Assembly (NCBI GenBank): GCA_030549205.1
Contig: JAUKTV010000007.1
Coordinates: 1,116,001 to 1,180,000, forward strand
Length of the DNA stretch: 64,000 nt
From: Apiosordaria backusii
Lineage: Eukaryota; Ascomycota; Sordariomycetes; Sordariales; Lasiosphaeriaceae
Direction: 5' to 3'
Positions 23,757 to 33,834 of the stretch are shown here, in pieces. The number at the start of each line of letters is the position of its first letter. The stretch's first letter is position 1. The position numbers and the translations under genes were made by a program. The notes under the pieces are model-generated. The model was not told the origin of the DNA. It saw only the letters and a list, made by a program, of their open reading frames with translations, and searched no databases.

Positions 23757-24252
23757 TCGGGCAGGGGGTTGGCAGCACGTTTGGTAACGGCTGAGGGGTA
23801 TCTCTATGGGGCTTCAGGCCTTCAGATGCATAGCGAGCTGACGGGAAGGCGCGTTACTTCGGTCGATAACAGCAGGGCTATGGGCTTGAAAGGGGCATAC
23901 ATATCGTGAGTTTTATTTCTGAGGAGAGGAGCGAGAGATAGGAGATGTTCAACCCCTGACCATATCATCAGTTACCAGCATCCTCTACACTTTAGCGTGG
24001 AAGTCCTCTTCCCCAGCCTCATTGGCGGCTGATCTCATTTAAGAAAACAAATGGTCTGTACACACATCAACTTCTGGCTTGTGAAAATGTTGCCAATTCT
24101 GACCTTTCTTTCAGGTCTTGATTAGAATACTTTATTAGGTATCTCATCAAGCCTATTTGTCAAGGTAAGAAGTACGAGGTTTGTGACGCAACATGTTTTG
24201 TGAAGGTTCTATCTAAACCAGGTAAGCCTTGTAATATCCGACCTTTCATAGT

Positions 24253-24340
24253 CCTTGGTCTCAACCTTTGCAATCCTTGATCTGAGCTTTTATAGGCCTT
24301 GATCTGAGCTTCTGCAGGCCTTGATCTGAGCTTTTGTAGA
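24253..24340 (+). repeat. 22-bp tandem repeat, three good copies plus one diverged
   Basis: Copies of CCTTGATCTGAGCTT followed by seven variable bases lie at 24275-24296, 24297-24318 and 24319-24340. A diverged copy is at 24253-24274. The shared core GATCTGAGCTT reappears, inverted as AAGCTCAGAT, at about 24672. Confidence 0.8.
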
Positions 24341-24539
24341 TCGGAATAGGAGGCAGTAAAGCTCCTTCTATCTGTCTACATCAAATAATCTGCAAGAACA
24401 GCTTAATCAAGTTCTTGAATATGATTCGAGTTTAGTAGGTTATTCATCGAAAGCATCTAAGACTGAAACGATCAATTTCTCGCTCCTACTACCATTGCAG
24501 ACATGGCCTTTCCAGACCAGACCCAAGTATGTACCGCAC

Positions 24540-24790
24540 AACATAAAGAGAGCATGTGTATTCCGACTTCTGGTGTAGTACCCGGAGAGTCTCATTCAAC
24601 ATTATTCACCATCGTAATCATGGTTATATTGTTACAGAAATCACAGTAAATATTCATCAACATAAACACAAAAGCTCAGATAGAATAACTATAGAAGCTT
24701 ATATAACCGAGTTTATAAGTTTAGACAAGGGACTACATAAGCTCAGACTGAGAATTATTACCTCAGATCAAGGTTCACATCGCGTGTAAA
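24540..24790. other. A+T-rich block, possible mutated retroelement remnant
   Basis: This stretch is richer in A+T and TpA than its surroundings, as left by RIP mutation in ascomycetes. One frame ends in IITSDQGSH, faintly like a retroviral-type integrase motif. There are no terminal repeats and no other supporting domain, so the call is weak. Confidence 0.25.
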
Positions 24791-24924
24791 CGAAAGACTA
24801 TCTAAAACTTGCTTGCAACATTTACATCAAAATGGGCAGGGTAGCACATGAGTTCAAATTCCAGCTCAGATCATGTAATAAGTGATAAACTGCATTATCT
24901 GATTTGAGAGAAACAATCTCCCCA

Positions 24925-27087
24925 CTACCGCATAGCCATAGTCTTCTCATTCAACACCCTCCCCTCCTTCTTGCCCCCCCGCCCACCTTCCCTCGGCTCC
25001 TTCGGCGCATGAGTCTTCTTATACTTCAAAAACTTCACCAAATTCAGCACCGCCTCATCCGCCTTATCCCTCAGCTCACCCTGCGCCCGCTTATCGATCG
25101 TCTTCGCCAAGGCTCTCAACTTGGGCAAGAACTCCTCCAGATGCTTATGGAACCCCTCTTTCCAAAACACCTCCTTGTCGTGCTCCGTTGCCTCGTCACC
25201 ATAGATATCAAAGATCTGGTTGATAGCCTCGACGACATCAGCCGGAGGGATCGTCTTGTCTTGTTCACAACTCTGCAGCAGCGTGATCAAGAAAACGCCA
25301 ATCTCGCGGTTGAGGTCGATAGGAGCTGGGTCCCTGGCCAAGGAACCGAGAACACCGACACACTTGACACCCAAACCCTGAAGGGGATCAACTTCGTCTC
25401 CTTTTTCCGGTTTTGGCTGGTTCTTGGAGGCCTGGTAGAGCGAGATAAACTTGCGATGTTGTCCTGGAGTCAGCGGTACGTTTGCCCCGAGACTGCGGGC
25501 GATGGCCCAGGAAAGGCTTGCTATTTGGGTGGCAAGGTTGAGGTCGGCACTGTCAGCCTCGACAAGTGAGGTGATGGACTTGACCCAGATCTTTTTGGCG
25601 GCTGGATACCACGCATCGTAGATGTTGGAGTTCTCGCCTTCGGTAAAGTCGATGCATGAGACGGTCCAGGCAATGTTGTTGAGTGTGGTCAAGGCGTTTG
25701 ATTGAATGGCGAGACTTTCTTCACTGTCGACTTGAATGTTGGATAGGCGAACCAGCTGAGGAATGGCTTGTTGTATGAAGGCGCCAAGCGTAGGGAGGTC
25801 GTCCAAATCTCCCGAATCTAATGGATCGTCGGCTCCTGTTACTCTATCCATGTCGGCTTCCAGATCACCAATGTCATCGTCATCCTCGTCCTCATCTTCA
25901 TCCATGTCATCATCATCATCCTCCTCATCATCATCCTTATCTTCATCATCATCGCCGCCTGCATTGGAACCTTCGTCTACATCCATCGCATCGTCGGCCT
26001 TGTCCTCGATTCCATTCCATTCGTCCGCGTCCTTTGGCTGAAACCGATTGCCCTTCTCGAGAGTCTCCTGAAGATCGGCACCGATAGAAGCTAGAATCTC
26101 CAGAGCTAACTGGGCAACAGCTGCTTGGTTGGCGTTGCCGTTGGCCACGGCACTCGTCGAAGGTACGTGTTCCAGTGCACGAGTGAGGGTGCCGATCAGA
26201 ACCGCGTCGCAGGCGCCGTCTTTTCCTGGGCTGTGATCAAGCCATTGCAATGACGAGAAAACGTTGTGAAGAACCCCGCACGCCATCACCGATCGAGGAC
26301 CTGCGCCTGAGGCAAGCTTGAGAAGGACGTCGTAGCACCTAGTCTCCTGGTCGTTTGTCATTGCTTGCCCAAGCTCGAGGTTGTCTTCTGAAAGTGTTGT
26401 TAGACAGGAAAGGGTCTCCTCGTAGATTAATTGTGGCGTAGACTCTGAAGCAGCCAGACGAAAGAGGAATCGGAGGATGGTTTGGTTGGCGACGACAGCA
26501 GTCACGATCTCCTCGCGGGCCATGCCGAGAAGATTGAGGAGAATGAGAAGCGAGCTTGTGATCTCCCACACAATACGCTGCTGCGCCTTGGTGAGCTTGG
26601 AGAAAGTGGGCTCAGTTGATGTGAGGGTGTCCAGAATCTGCTCCAAGGTTAGCTCTGATGGGTTTGGATGTGGTAGAGGGCCACTTACAGCCTTGGCAGC
26701 ATGCTCGATGGCAGTCAGTATGTCGAGTCTGTACAAATGTACGCAGAAATCGGCCTCCTCTTCCTCAGCGAGAACCTTGAGAATCTCCCAACCAGCAGCC
26801 CGGCTGTCGATACTGTTGTCGGTAAGCGTCTCGGTGAGAACGATATGGACGACCTGCTCCCTGAGAAGCAGCTTTCTGGTTTTGGCATCTTGGACGATGT
26901 TGGCGATGGCACCGGCAGCCTGTGTCCTCGACTTTGCCTCTGGGTTCTTGAGGTCCTTAAGGATGGGTAGAATTTTGCTCTCACGAAGCTTTGCAAGCTC
27001 TGGATCGGATGGTGGTTCAATTTTTGCTGCTCTTGCGATTGGGTCTGCGCGGCTGCGGCGCACCCTGTTTTTCCTTGCCTTGGCCAT
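24925..27087 (-). CDS. SYO1: Symportin Syo1 (HEATR3 family), ribosomal protein import
   Basis: Syo1 co-imports Rpl5 and Rpl11 with karyopherin Kap104 and delivers them to 5S rRNA for 60S assembly (family knowledge, including the Chaetomium thermophilum structure). This is a single exon of 720 residues. The basic N-terminus MAKARKNRVRRSRADP fits the nuclear-localisation segment. ARM/HEAT repeats follow (ILPILKDLKNPEAKSRTQAA, then AAGWEILKVLAEEEEADFCV). An Asp/Glu tract of about 45 residues (about 367-412, encoded near 25850-25985) corresponds to the acidic loop that binds Rpl11. The C-terminus is basic and Gly-rich. It is divergent from the glycosyltransferase gene across 0.8 kb. Confidence 0.9.
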   Translation of the reverse strand: MAKARKNRVRRSRADPIARAAKIEPPSDPELAKLRESKILPILKDLKNPEAKSRTQAAGAIANIVQDAKTRKLLLREQVVHIVLTETLTDNSIDSRAAGWEILKVLAEEEEADFCVHLYRLDILTAIEHAAKAVSGPLPHPNPSELTLEQILDTLTSTEPTFSKLTKAQQRIVWEITSSLLILLNLLGMAREEIVTAVVANQTILRFLFRLAASESTPQLIYEETLSCLTTLSEDNLELGQAMTNDQETRCYDVLLKLASGAGPRSVMACGVLHNVFSSLQWLDHSPGKDGACDAVLIGTLTRALEHVPSTSAVANGNANQAAVAQLALEILASIGADLQETLEKGNRFQPKDADEWNGIEDKADDAMDVDEGSNAGGDDDEDKDDDEEDDDDDMDEDEDEDDDDIGDLEADMDRVTGADDPLDSGDLDDLPTLGAFIQQAIPQLVRLSNIQVDSEESLAIQSNALTTLNNIAWTVSCIDFTEGENSNIYDAWYPAAKKIWVKSITSLVEADSADLNLATQIASLSWAIARSLGANVPLTPGQHRKFISLYQASKNQPKPEKGDEVDPLQGLGVKCVGVLGSLARDPAPIDLNREIGVFLITLLQSCEQDKTIPPADVVEAINQIFDIYGDEATEHDKEVFWKEGFHKHLEEFLPKLRALAKTIDKRAQGELRDKADEAVLNLVKFLKYKKTHAPKEPREGGRGGKKEGRVLNEKTMAMR

Positions 27088-27909
27088 ATTGAAACTGTTG
27101 ATATCCGGTGGGTATCTTGTGTGTTGGGGAAGTCACTGCAAATTCGCCGTGCGAAGATTTCAAGAAATCTCGTCGGAACAAAGTAAATAAAATTCAGATG
27201 GTTGTCGCAACAACTTGTGGAAAAAAGTCGTGAAAAGCTCTTCTACCCCACCTTCGTCCCCCGCCATTCACACAGATTGAACCCTGGTCCATGACATAGC
27301 TCCAGGGTCGGGCACGAAGTACCTTTTATGACATGCGACAGATTGGCTTCATAGGAAGAAAGCTTAACCACGGCGATCCAAGATTCGAGAAGTCAGCATG
27401 GGCTCCAAGTAAATGGTAATGCTAGCCAATGTGCTACATCGTTACACCTCATTAGCATCTCACACCGTGAACAAGAACACACGTCGCAAATCCAAAAGTA
27501 CCTTATATATACATCGGCCGCTAGAAGCCTCCAGGGGTTCGTTTGCTGCGGGACATGGCAGCCCTGTAAGTGGAGCATGCCTGGCTGGGTCTTGGCTTTA
27601 GCGAGCCACGTTTAACCCAAACCGCGCCAATCCACCACCCACGACACAATCCACTTCTCATTGCCGAGTTCGAGGTCCTTGTATCAAGCTCCCGCTCGCC
27701 ATTGACCAGCTGCTCTCAGTCTGTACCGTGAACGGACTGACTAGACAAACGACCAATGTTGACCTGTGTCCACTTCGACATTGAGTGAGATGCGGTTTCG
27801 CGCACACCAGCCAATCTCTCATCATCTGAGACACTGAGCTACCAGTTTGTACCGGGGGTAGATTGAGGAATAGGAATGCGCTCGGTTGACGACCGTCGTC
27901 GAATGTAAG
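27088..27909. promoter_or_regulatory. Divergent promoter SYO1 / glycosyltransferase gene
   Basis: This is an 822-bp spacer between divergent start codons. I see no coding sequence and no clear regulatory motif. The chosen glycosyltransferase start (27910) is the first in-frame ATG; an out-of-frame ATG at 27903 is followed at once by TAA, a minimal upstream ORF. Confidence 0.45.
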
Positions 27910-30150
27910 ATGGGGCTTTTCACCAACAATGACGACGCGATGGTTAAGAAGGATGATGATCTCAAGCGGGGGAAGACGCTTCCAACTCGCGCGCCATGGG
28001 CACCATCTTCTGCACCCAGAACGCCCCCGCGCAAGACTATCAAGCGGTTTGTGATCGCTTTGGCTGTTGGATTCTTCGTCTACCTTTTCATTAAGAATCT
28101 ACCGCCGATGGATGGGCCGATACGCAGAGATTATCGACATCCGAGATATGGAGACCGCAAGCCGATAGGCAAGCAACCAGGGCCGATGCCGAAGATGAAG
28201 TCTCCGCCGCCTGAGCGCATACCAGAGAAGCCAGTGGTCAAAGACACGCCTGGTGAACAACCTGCTGCCGTCGTGGCCCCTCCTACCGTCGCTGCCGCTG
28301 TCAGTGCCAGAACATATGATGGGCCCATCTACTTTCGGAAGCTGGCTGCGACACTACAGGCCATTGAAAGCAGCACGAGCGGCTACAGTGCGGTTAATAA
28401 GAATGTGTTGTTTGCTGCTGCTAATTTGAAGAGCGCATCTCTCTTACTTCCCATGGCATGCAAAATGGGGACTGAGCTTAGGAGCTATGTGCACTTTGCG
28501 TTGATGGGTGGTAGTGAGATCGATCTGGATGAACTTCGAGCTGTTAACGGCATTGACGAGTCTTGCCAGATCATTTTTCATGGTAGGAGAACACCATATT
28601 TGCTGAAAATTGGGATGATGCTGACTTGGGACACCACGTTAGACGCAAGGCCGGACTATGCCGCAACATCGACACTCAGCCGTCTCGAAACGTGCGCTAC
28701 CCGTGGTTTATGTGAGTTCCCTTATCATGACATTTGAAAAACTCGCTCCCTAAAACATTGGAAGATCACATCTATAAGTATATGCACCCTCAGGTCCTGC
28801 TCCTGGATTCCTCGGGCGCCGAAGAGCACTATTTCCTTGACGGCATTCGCAAGCAAGCAGACGCATCTGGGGTCCCCGTAATTGAACTTCCCAAGAATGC
28901 CCATTCACGGTTATCCTGGATGACAAAGCTGGATAGCTCCTCCTTATCAGCTTGGAACAAGATCAGCATCGATATACTGATTCATGCGCCACCTGGGGGC
29001 TCGGGCAGCCTCATTCGATTGCTTCAGTCACTATCAGCAGCCGACTTTTCGGCGGGCCCAACCCCTCATCTCACCATTGAACTCCCTCACGATATCGATC
29101 GAGCTACGACAGAATTCTTGAAGGATTTCCACTGGCCACCAAGTCGGCCACACAACCCTTCCAATGTGCGTCAACTCACGCTCCGGCATCGCATCCCCCG
29201 AACCAGATTGAGCGAAGAAGAAAGGTCTGTTCGTCTCCTCGAGTCCTTCTGGCCCGTCAGCCCTCGATATTCTCATGTGCTGGTGTTATCACCTCAAGTC
29301 CAATTGTCGCCTGGATTCTTCCACTGTAAGTCTTCGCACCCGAGTCTCAAATTACATGATCACTAACATCAAACTAGACCTCAAATTCACCATGCTCGAA
29401 TACCTCTACTCCACCACTTCAATTCTCCAAAGCTGGGACTCTCGGCTCCTAGGCATCAGCCTCGACCTCCCCACCAATACATTGCTAGACACCTCTAAAC
29501 CATTTTCACCACCCGCTCCCAAACCGTCGAAGCAGTCGAAGGAAGCCAAGAAGTCATCGTTGTCATCCCATACTTCTAGCTCAACTCCCTTCCTCTGGCA
29601 ATCTCCCAACAGCAACGCCATGCTCTACCTCGGCACAAAATGGACCGAGCTCCACTCGCTCGTGTCAAACACTATCGAACACCAACACTCTGCTCAATCT
29701 CCCTCCCCGTTCTTCACCACCAAACTCGTCAGCAAGAGGTACCCTTCCTGGCTGGAACACGCACTCAGACTCGTCAGAGCAAGAGGGTATTTTGCGCTTT
29801 ATCCAAGCGAGGAAACTGCTCGATACTTGGCTACGACACATAACGAGTTGTTTAAAGCCCCAGAAGAGTATGAAAAGGAATTGTCAACCAATGAGGATTC
29901 TAAAGGAGGGGAGGGGATCCGGCTTACGTCTGGACCCTTACTGGAGACGGTGCAGTTGCTGGGATTTGACGAGATGCCGATTGTGACGTTTGACGGGAAG
30001 GAGACGGGGTTGGAGAGGCTTGACGAGGGAGCGGGGGAGTATGTAAGGGAGTTTAGAAAGGCGGTTGGGGGGGAGTGTGAAGGGTGGGAGGGGCCGGAGG
30101 TGGGAGAGAGGTTGAGGGTGGGGGATTTGTTTTGTTTGGGAGGAGAGTGA
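27910..30150 (+). CDS. Type II membrane glycosyltransferase (GT2-like), three exons
   Basis: Exons are 27910-28711, 28765-29325 and 29378-30150 (712 codons, 711 residues); both introns (53 and 52 nt) have GTGAGT/GTAAGT donors and the phases agree. A basic cytosolic N-terminus precedes one membrane segment (about residues 47-62, FVIALAVGFFVYLFIK), then a Pro-rich stem and a lumenal catalytic-type region. The segment around VLVLSPQVQLSPGFFHYLKF and LEYLYSTTSILQSWDSRLLG is the conserved core I recall from fungal proteins annotated as glycosyltransferase 2. The layout is that of a Golgi enzyme. Donor sugar and acceptor cannot be read from the sequence. Confidence 0.7.
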
Positions 30151-30277
30151 TTGATATTGTGTGGTTTTGTGTTTTTATCTATTATTCCCTTATATTGATG
30201 AGACTTACTTAAGAATGGAAAACTAGCGCAAAAAAAAAAAAAAAAAAAAAGGCAACGCTGAAAATCACAAACGCTAT

Positions 30278-30350
30278 GTGGCGGGCCAGGAACCGAGCCT
30301 GGATCTTCCCTCTAACTCGGGAATATATTGACCGCTATGTTACCACGCCA
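30278..30350 (-). pseudogene. Degenerate tRNA-like sequence followed by a T21 run
   Basis: Read on the minus strand, TGGCGTG can pair with CCCGCCA as an acceptor stem with one mismatch. TTCCC/GGGAA forms a five-pair anticodon-like stem around an 8-nt loop. CCAGG/CCTGG forms a T stem around CTCGGTT. The T loop departs from TTCRANY at two conserved positions and the anticodon loop has an extra base, so it is probably a decayed tRNA. A T21 run about 27 nt downstream would stop Pol III. Isotype cannot be assigned. Confidence 0.4.
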
Positions 30351-30592
30351 CGGAAGGGTTGCAAAGAGACTTGGATTAAGAACCGTGGTTTGGTTGTGGG
30401 TTTGGTTGTGGCTTGGTTAGCTGGGTGTCTGCGTAGTGTCGAAAAAGGGAGAAGTGGCGTCTTCTTGACTGGGTTTCTGTGGACTTTAAAAAAGCACTGA
30501 GTTGTTCATGAGATGAGCATGGCTGTGGTGGGCTGTTCACTTTTTATATGTTGCGAAGACATGGCTGTCATCTGATCATTATTCTCTCACAG

Positions 30593-30970
30593 TCTAAACT
30601 TGCAATGAATTGATCAAGCTTGGATCAAAAGGAGAAGAGGCTCAGATTGGTACTAAGAAGGCTTGGGCTCAGGATTAAGAAATTCGGATATTTGTAGTAG
30701 GATATTCTTGTCTTTGTTTTAATCCAAGCTTGAAATGGATAAATCAAGCTGAGATGTGGCATTGGGAAAGCTCGGGCTTGATATTAAGAATGCTTGTGTA
30801 AGTCCTGAGAAAGCTCAGGCCTTCTTAACACGATGCTTATTTTCTCGTCTAATGATCTAAGCTTAAAACGGACAAACAAAGCTGGGATTTAGAGTGGGAA
30901 AAAGCTTGGGCTAGATGTTGAGAAAGCTTATGCTAGGTGGTGGGAAAGCTCGGGTTGAGTATGATGAGTC
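30593..30970 (+). repeat. Three diverged tandem copies of a ~130-bp unit
   Basis: Copies begin at 30593, 30723 and 30856 with related openings (TCTAAACTTGCAATGAATTG, TCCAAGCTTGAAATGGATAA, TCTAAGCTTAAAACGGACAA). Each continues with AAGCT-rich sequence and further internal AAGCTYGGGCT motifs. Divergence between the copies is high, so the array is old or mutated. Confidence 0.75.
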
Positions 30971-31139
30971 TAGACCCTCAATAGGGCACTGGGTTGATTC
31001 CTGATAGCGTTGAGCATGAGGCTGTTCGGTCTTTGGGTTTGAACATGGTTGAGAATGGCGGATGGCATGGGTATCATAACATTCATTACTACATAAGAAC
31101 TCGTCATTTTAAACTTATTTCCTGTACTTGGGCATCGAT

Positions 31140-31950
31140 TCACTCATCAGCCCTCTCATTCAACTTATTAATGACCAACAACGACACACAAGCGCCGACG
31201 ATACACAGCGCTACGCAAGCCATGATCTACAATCCCCTTCTCATCAGCACTAAATCTCAACATATCACTCTTCCTGTGGGCACTTACAGTCTGCGTCTTC
31301 CACCCCGACTGCACGATTGCCGCCCTCCTGCTGTACTTGTTCACTGTTTCTATGTCTCTCATTAGCAACTCCCCCACAATCACCCCTATGTGAGGACTCA
31401 CTGATATAATTCGCCAACCCCACCCCCAAACAACTCACGCTCAACGCCCAAAACACCGCTCCCAACGGATACGCCATTTTCAGTTCCGTCTCCGTTGCCG
31501 TTTTCCTCAGGTGAAACGATAGAACGATAGCGACGGAGACAATGGCCATGTAGATCGACAAGCGGAGATAAGAAAGGAATGTGCGCTCGTTGGCGCAGTG
31601 ATCGCGGCAATCGGAGGATTCGTTGTTGAAGATTAGGGGGCCGAATAAAGGGGGGAGGCAGAAGGCTCGGGAGAGGGGGTCACGGCTGGTAAGCGGGTTA
31701 GTGATGATGAGAGATAGAGAGAGAGGGGGGGTTGGTGAGATGAGATGAAAAGTGAGGTATGAGCAGGAAAAGGTGAGATGTACTCTGTAATCTGGTGGAC
31801 ATCCACCGGCCTGGTGAGTGAGGCTAGTGGTCCTGGACAACATAGATTTGACCGGGTGAGGTCTTCTTCGTCTATTTCGTCATTCATGGTAGAGTCTCGA
31901 GTTGGGGGGACAAAAAGCGTGTTTGAGAGGGATGGGTAATTGGAAGGCAT
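31140..31950 (-). CDS. DUF202 (YidH-type) small membrane protein, four exons
   Basis: Exons are 31950-31784, 31685-31402, 31349-31288 and 31226-31140 (200 codons, 199 residues); all junction phases agree. The DUF202 signature is clear: GPLIFNNESSDCRDHCANER followed by TFLSYLRLSIYMAIVSVAIV. A second membrane helix is LGAVFWALSVSCLGVGLANYI, and a third (MACVALCIVGACVSLLVI) is completed only after the last splice, giving the usual three-helix topology. KTVNKYSRRAAIVQSGWKTQ links helices 2 and 3. Yeast relatives sit in the vacuole or endomembranes; the biochemical role is unknown. It is divergent from RPA2, and the last exon carries no targeting motif I can identify. Confidence 0.85.
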
Positions 31951-32354
31951 ATTGGACTTTTATTTCATAAGCTTAAGGTGAGGTGTGGTGAGTTTGTACA
32001 AGTTTACTGCTGCCCTCACAAACATGACGCCATCGTAGGCTTGCATGAGAACCTTGCTGGTGGTTGGCGGCGATGTTTGTTTGTTGAAAGAAGTGGGGTT
32101 GGGCCGGGGTCATCCCGAGCAACCCTAACCCACCTTATCGAGTTCTTATCAGCGAGAGCAGCGGGGCACGCGTTGGGTTTTAATTAGTGTCGTTTCTGCC
32201 TGCGCGACCTGACGCGAAGGAGCAGGGAGAGAACGCGTCTTTCTGCTCATCACCTTTCCAAGCATTTTGAAGTTGTTGACTAGATCGCAACACCACCCCC
32301 GCTATTTACTGATTTCTGACTCCGTACAACAAAACAACACCGGATTGTAGCATC
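31951..32354. promoter_or_regulatory. Divergent promoter DUF202 gene / RPA2
   Basis: This 404-bp spacer lies between two divergent start codons. The RPA2-proximal half carries two ACGCGT boxes and one ACGCGA (see the separate entry). No coding sequence is seen. Confidence 0.55.
32168..32238 (+). promoter_or_regulatory. Cluster of MluI cell-cycle boxes upstream of RPA2
   Basis: Two perfect MCB elements (ACGCGT) lie at 32168-32173 and 32233-32238, with a near match ACGCGA at 32212-32217. They are about 115-190 bp before the RPA2 ATG. In yeasts MBF (Mbp1/Swi6 or Cdc10 complexes) binds this motif to drive G1/S transcription of replication genes, which fits RPA2. Confidence 0.7.
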
Positions 32355-33337
32355 ATGAGTATGTTATCGTGATAAGAGAAGCAGTTTTGACAGAGGGAAA
32401 CTGATTCAATCGCAGCATCATACGGCGGGTACCAAAGGACGGGCTACGGTGCCCAAGGCGGCGATGAGGGCGGCGGCTTCATGAGCGGTTCCCAGCAGGG
32501 CAGTCAAGGTCAATCAAAGAGGGTATGTTTTGGGCGCCATATTTGCATCCTGCCGCTCTCCATGCTGACCTTGTTATTGTATTTAAGAGCACCGTCGACG
32601 AATACCTCCGCCCAGTAACCATCAAGCAAATCCTCGACGCTAAATCCGCCTATACCGAGTCCGAGATTCAAATCGACGGCTTCCCCGTCACCACAGTCAC
32701 CCTCGTCGGCCAGGTCCGCGCCGTCAACCCCCAAACCACAAACACTACATACAAAATCGACGATGGCACCGGCGGGTCAATCGACGTCAAGAAATGGATC
32801 AACCTCGAAAACTCCGAGTCGGGGGCGGAAACCCCTTTCAGCCTCGATACCTGGGTTCGTGTCATGGGCCGACTTACGAGCTTCAACGGCAAGATCCACG
32901 TCGGCGCGCACCATGTCAGAGTGATCGACGATTATAACGAGGTCAGCTATCATCTATTAGAGGCGACATACGTGCATTTGTGCATTTCAAGGGGGCTGCC
33001 TGGTGGTCCCTGGCCGCAGAAGGAAGGTGGGGCTGTCGGTGGTGGTCATCATGCTGGAGGGGACTCGGACAGCATGTTTATCGATGGCGGGAACGGATAC
33101 GGCGGCGACAGTGCTGCGACGAATGCCATGCTTGGGTCTTGCTCCCGGCAGGCAAAGTCACTGTACCAGTTCATGCAGAGCGATCCTCGATCCATAGAAG
33201 GGATCAACATCGCTGATGTGATGGCTGCTTCTGGGATGAGCAAGAGGGATGTGCTTGCGGCGGCGGATGAGCTGTTGGGCAATGGTATCGTGTATACCAC
33301 TGTTGATGATGAGACCTGGGCTATTCTGGAGACATAA
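32355..33337 (+). CDS. RPA2: Replication protein A 32-kDa subunit
   Basis: RPA2 is the middle subunit of the RPA heterotrimer that coats single-stranded DNA in replication, repair and checkpoint signalling. Exons are 32355-32358 (a 4-nt first coding exon), 32416-32522 and 32588-33337 (287 codons, 286 residues). A Gly/Ser/Gln-rich N-terminus, the usual phosphorylated segment, precedes the OB fold (about 55-165: VTLVGQVRAVNPQTTNTTYK, then WVRVMGRLTSFNGKIHVGAH). The C-terminal winged helix (about 225-286, INIADVMAASGMSKRDVLAA) is the protein-interaction module. The tiny first exon is supported by GTATGT and CAG sites and is common in this gene in fungi, as I recall. Confidence 0.93.
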
Positions 33338-33834
33338 AAAGATGTTTGGTTTACGTGGCATGGAAAAGAGCACAAGGGATGGGATATGATGCATGGCGAC
33401 GGATACCACGGGCGCCCACTTGTTTGGCGAATTGCTTTTGACAACCTCATGTAGATGTATGTATAATTCTCATGGTGTTCTAATTAGAGGACTGCTCAAC
33501 CATAAATGCAGGTGTTCAATCTGGGTTATTGCTACTATCTAGGTAGGTAGATACTGACCTAACAGTCATTAAAGCACAAAAACATAAAAATCGAGTCAAA
33601 AACAAATTAGCCAAACAAGTCAATCTGCCAGCCAAAATGTTGAATATGGCGATAACATGTAAGCAAACACCCCCCCCCCTTAAAATCAAATCATCATAGG
33701 GGTTGAGTTGATCAACCAGCGCACAGCAAAAAGCAAAACAAAGCAAAAATCAGACGCACCAAAAGACCCTCCCCAAACCCATACCACCTCATCATGATCA
33801 CTTGCCCACCTAATCAATCACCATCCGCTCGCTC
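33338..33834. other. Convergent 3' region RPA2 / GNAT gene
   Basis: This 497-bp spacer lies between two convergent stop codons. It has a C11 run near 33669 and generally A+T-rich sequence. No gene is seen. Confidence 0.4.

Larger units (their letters stand above)
23757..24924. other. Intergenic 1.17 kb with repeats and an A+T-rich block
   Basis: This spacer lies between the convergent DNAJC8-like gene and SYO1. It holds a 22-bp tandem array (24253-24340) and, downstream, an A+T-rich, TpA-rich block of about 250 bp (24540-24790). No intact gene is present. Confidence 0.5.
30151..31139. other. Intergenic 1 kb with poly(A), tRNA-like relic and tandem repeats
   Basis: This spacer between two convergent genes holds an A21 run (30230-30250), a degenerate tRNA-like sequence on the minus strand (30278-30350) and three diverged copies of a roughly 130-bp unit (30593-30970). 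No protein gene is seen. Confidence 0.55.
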
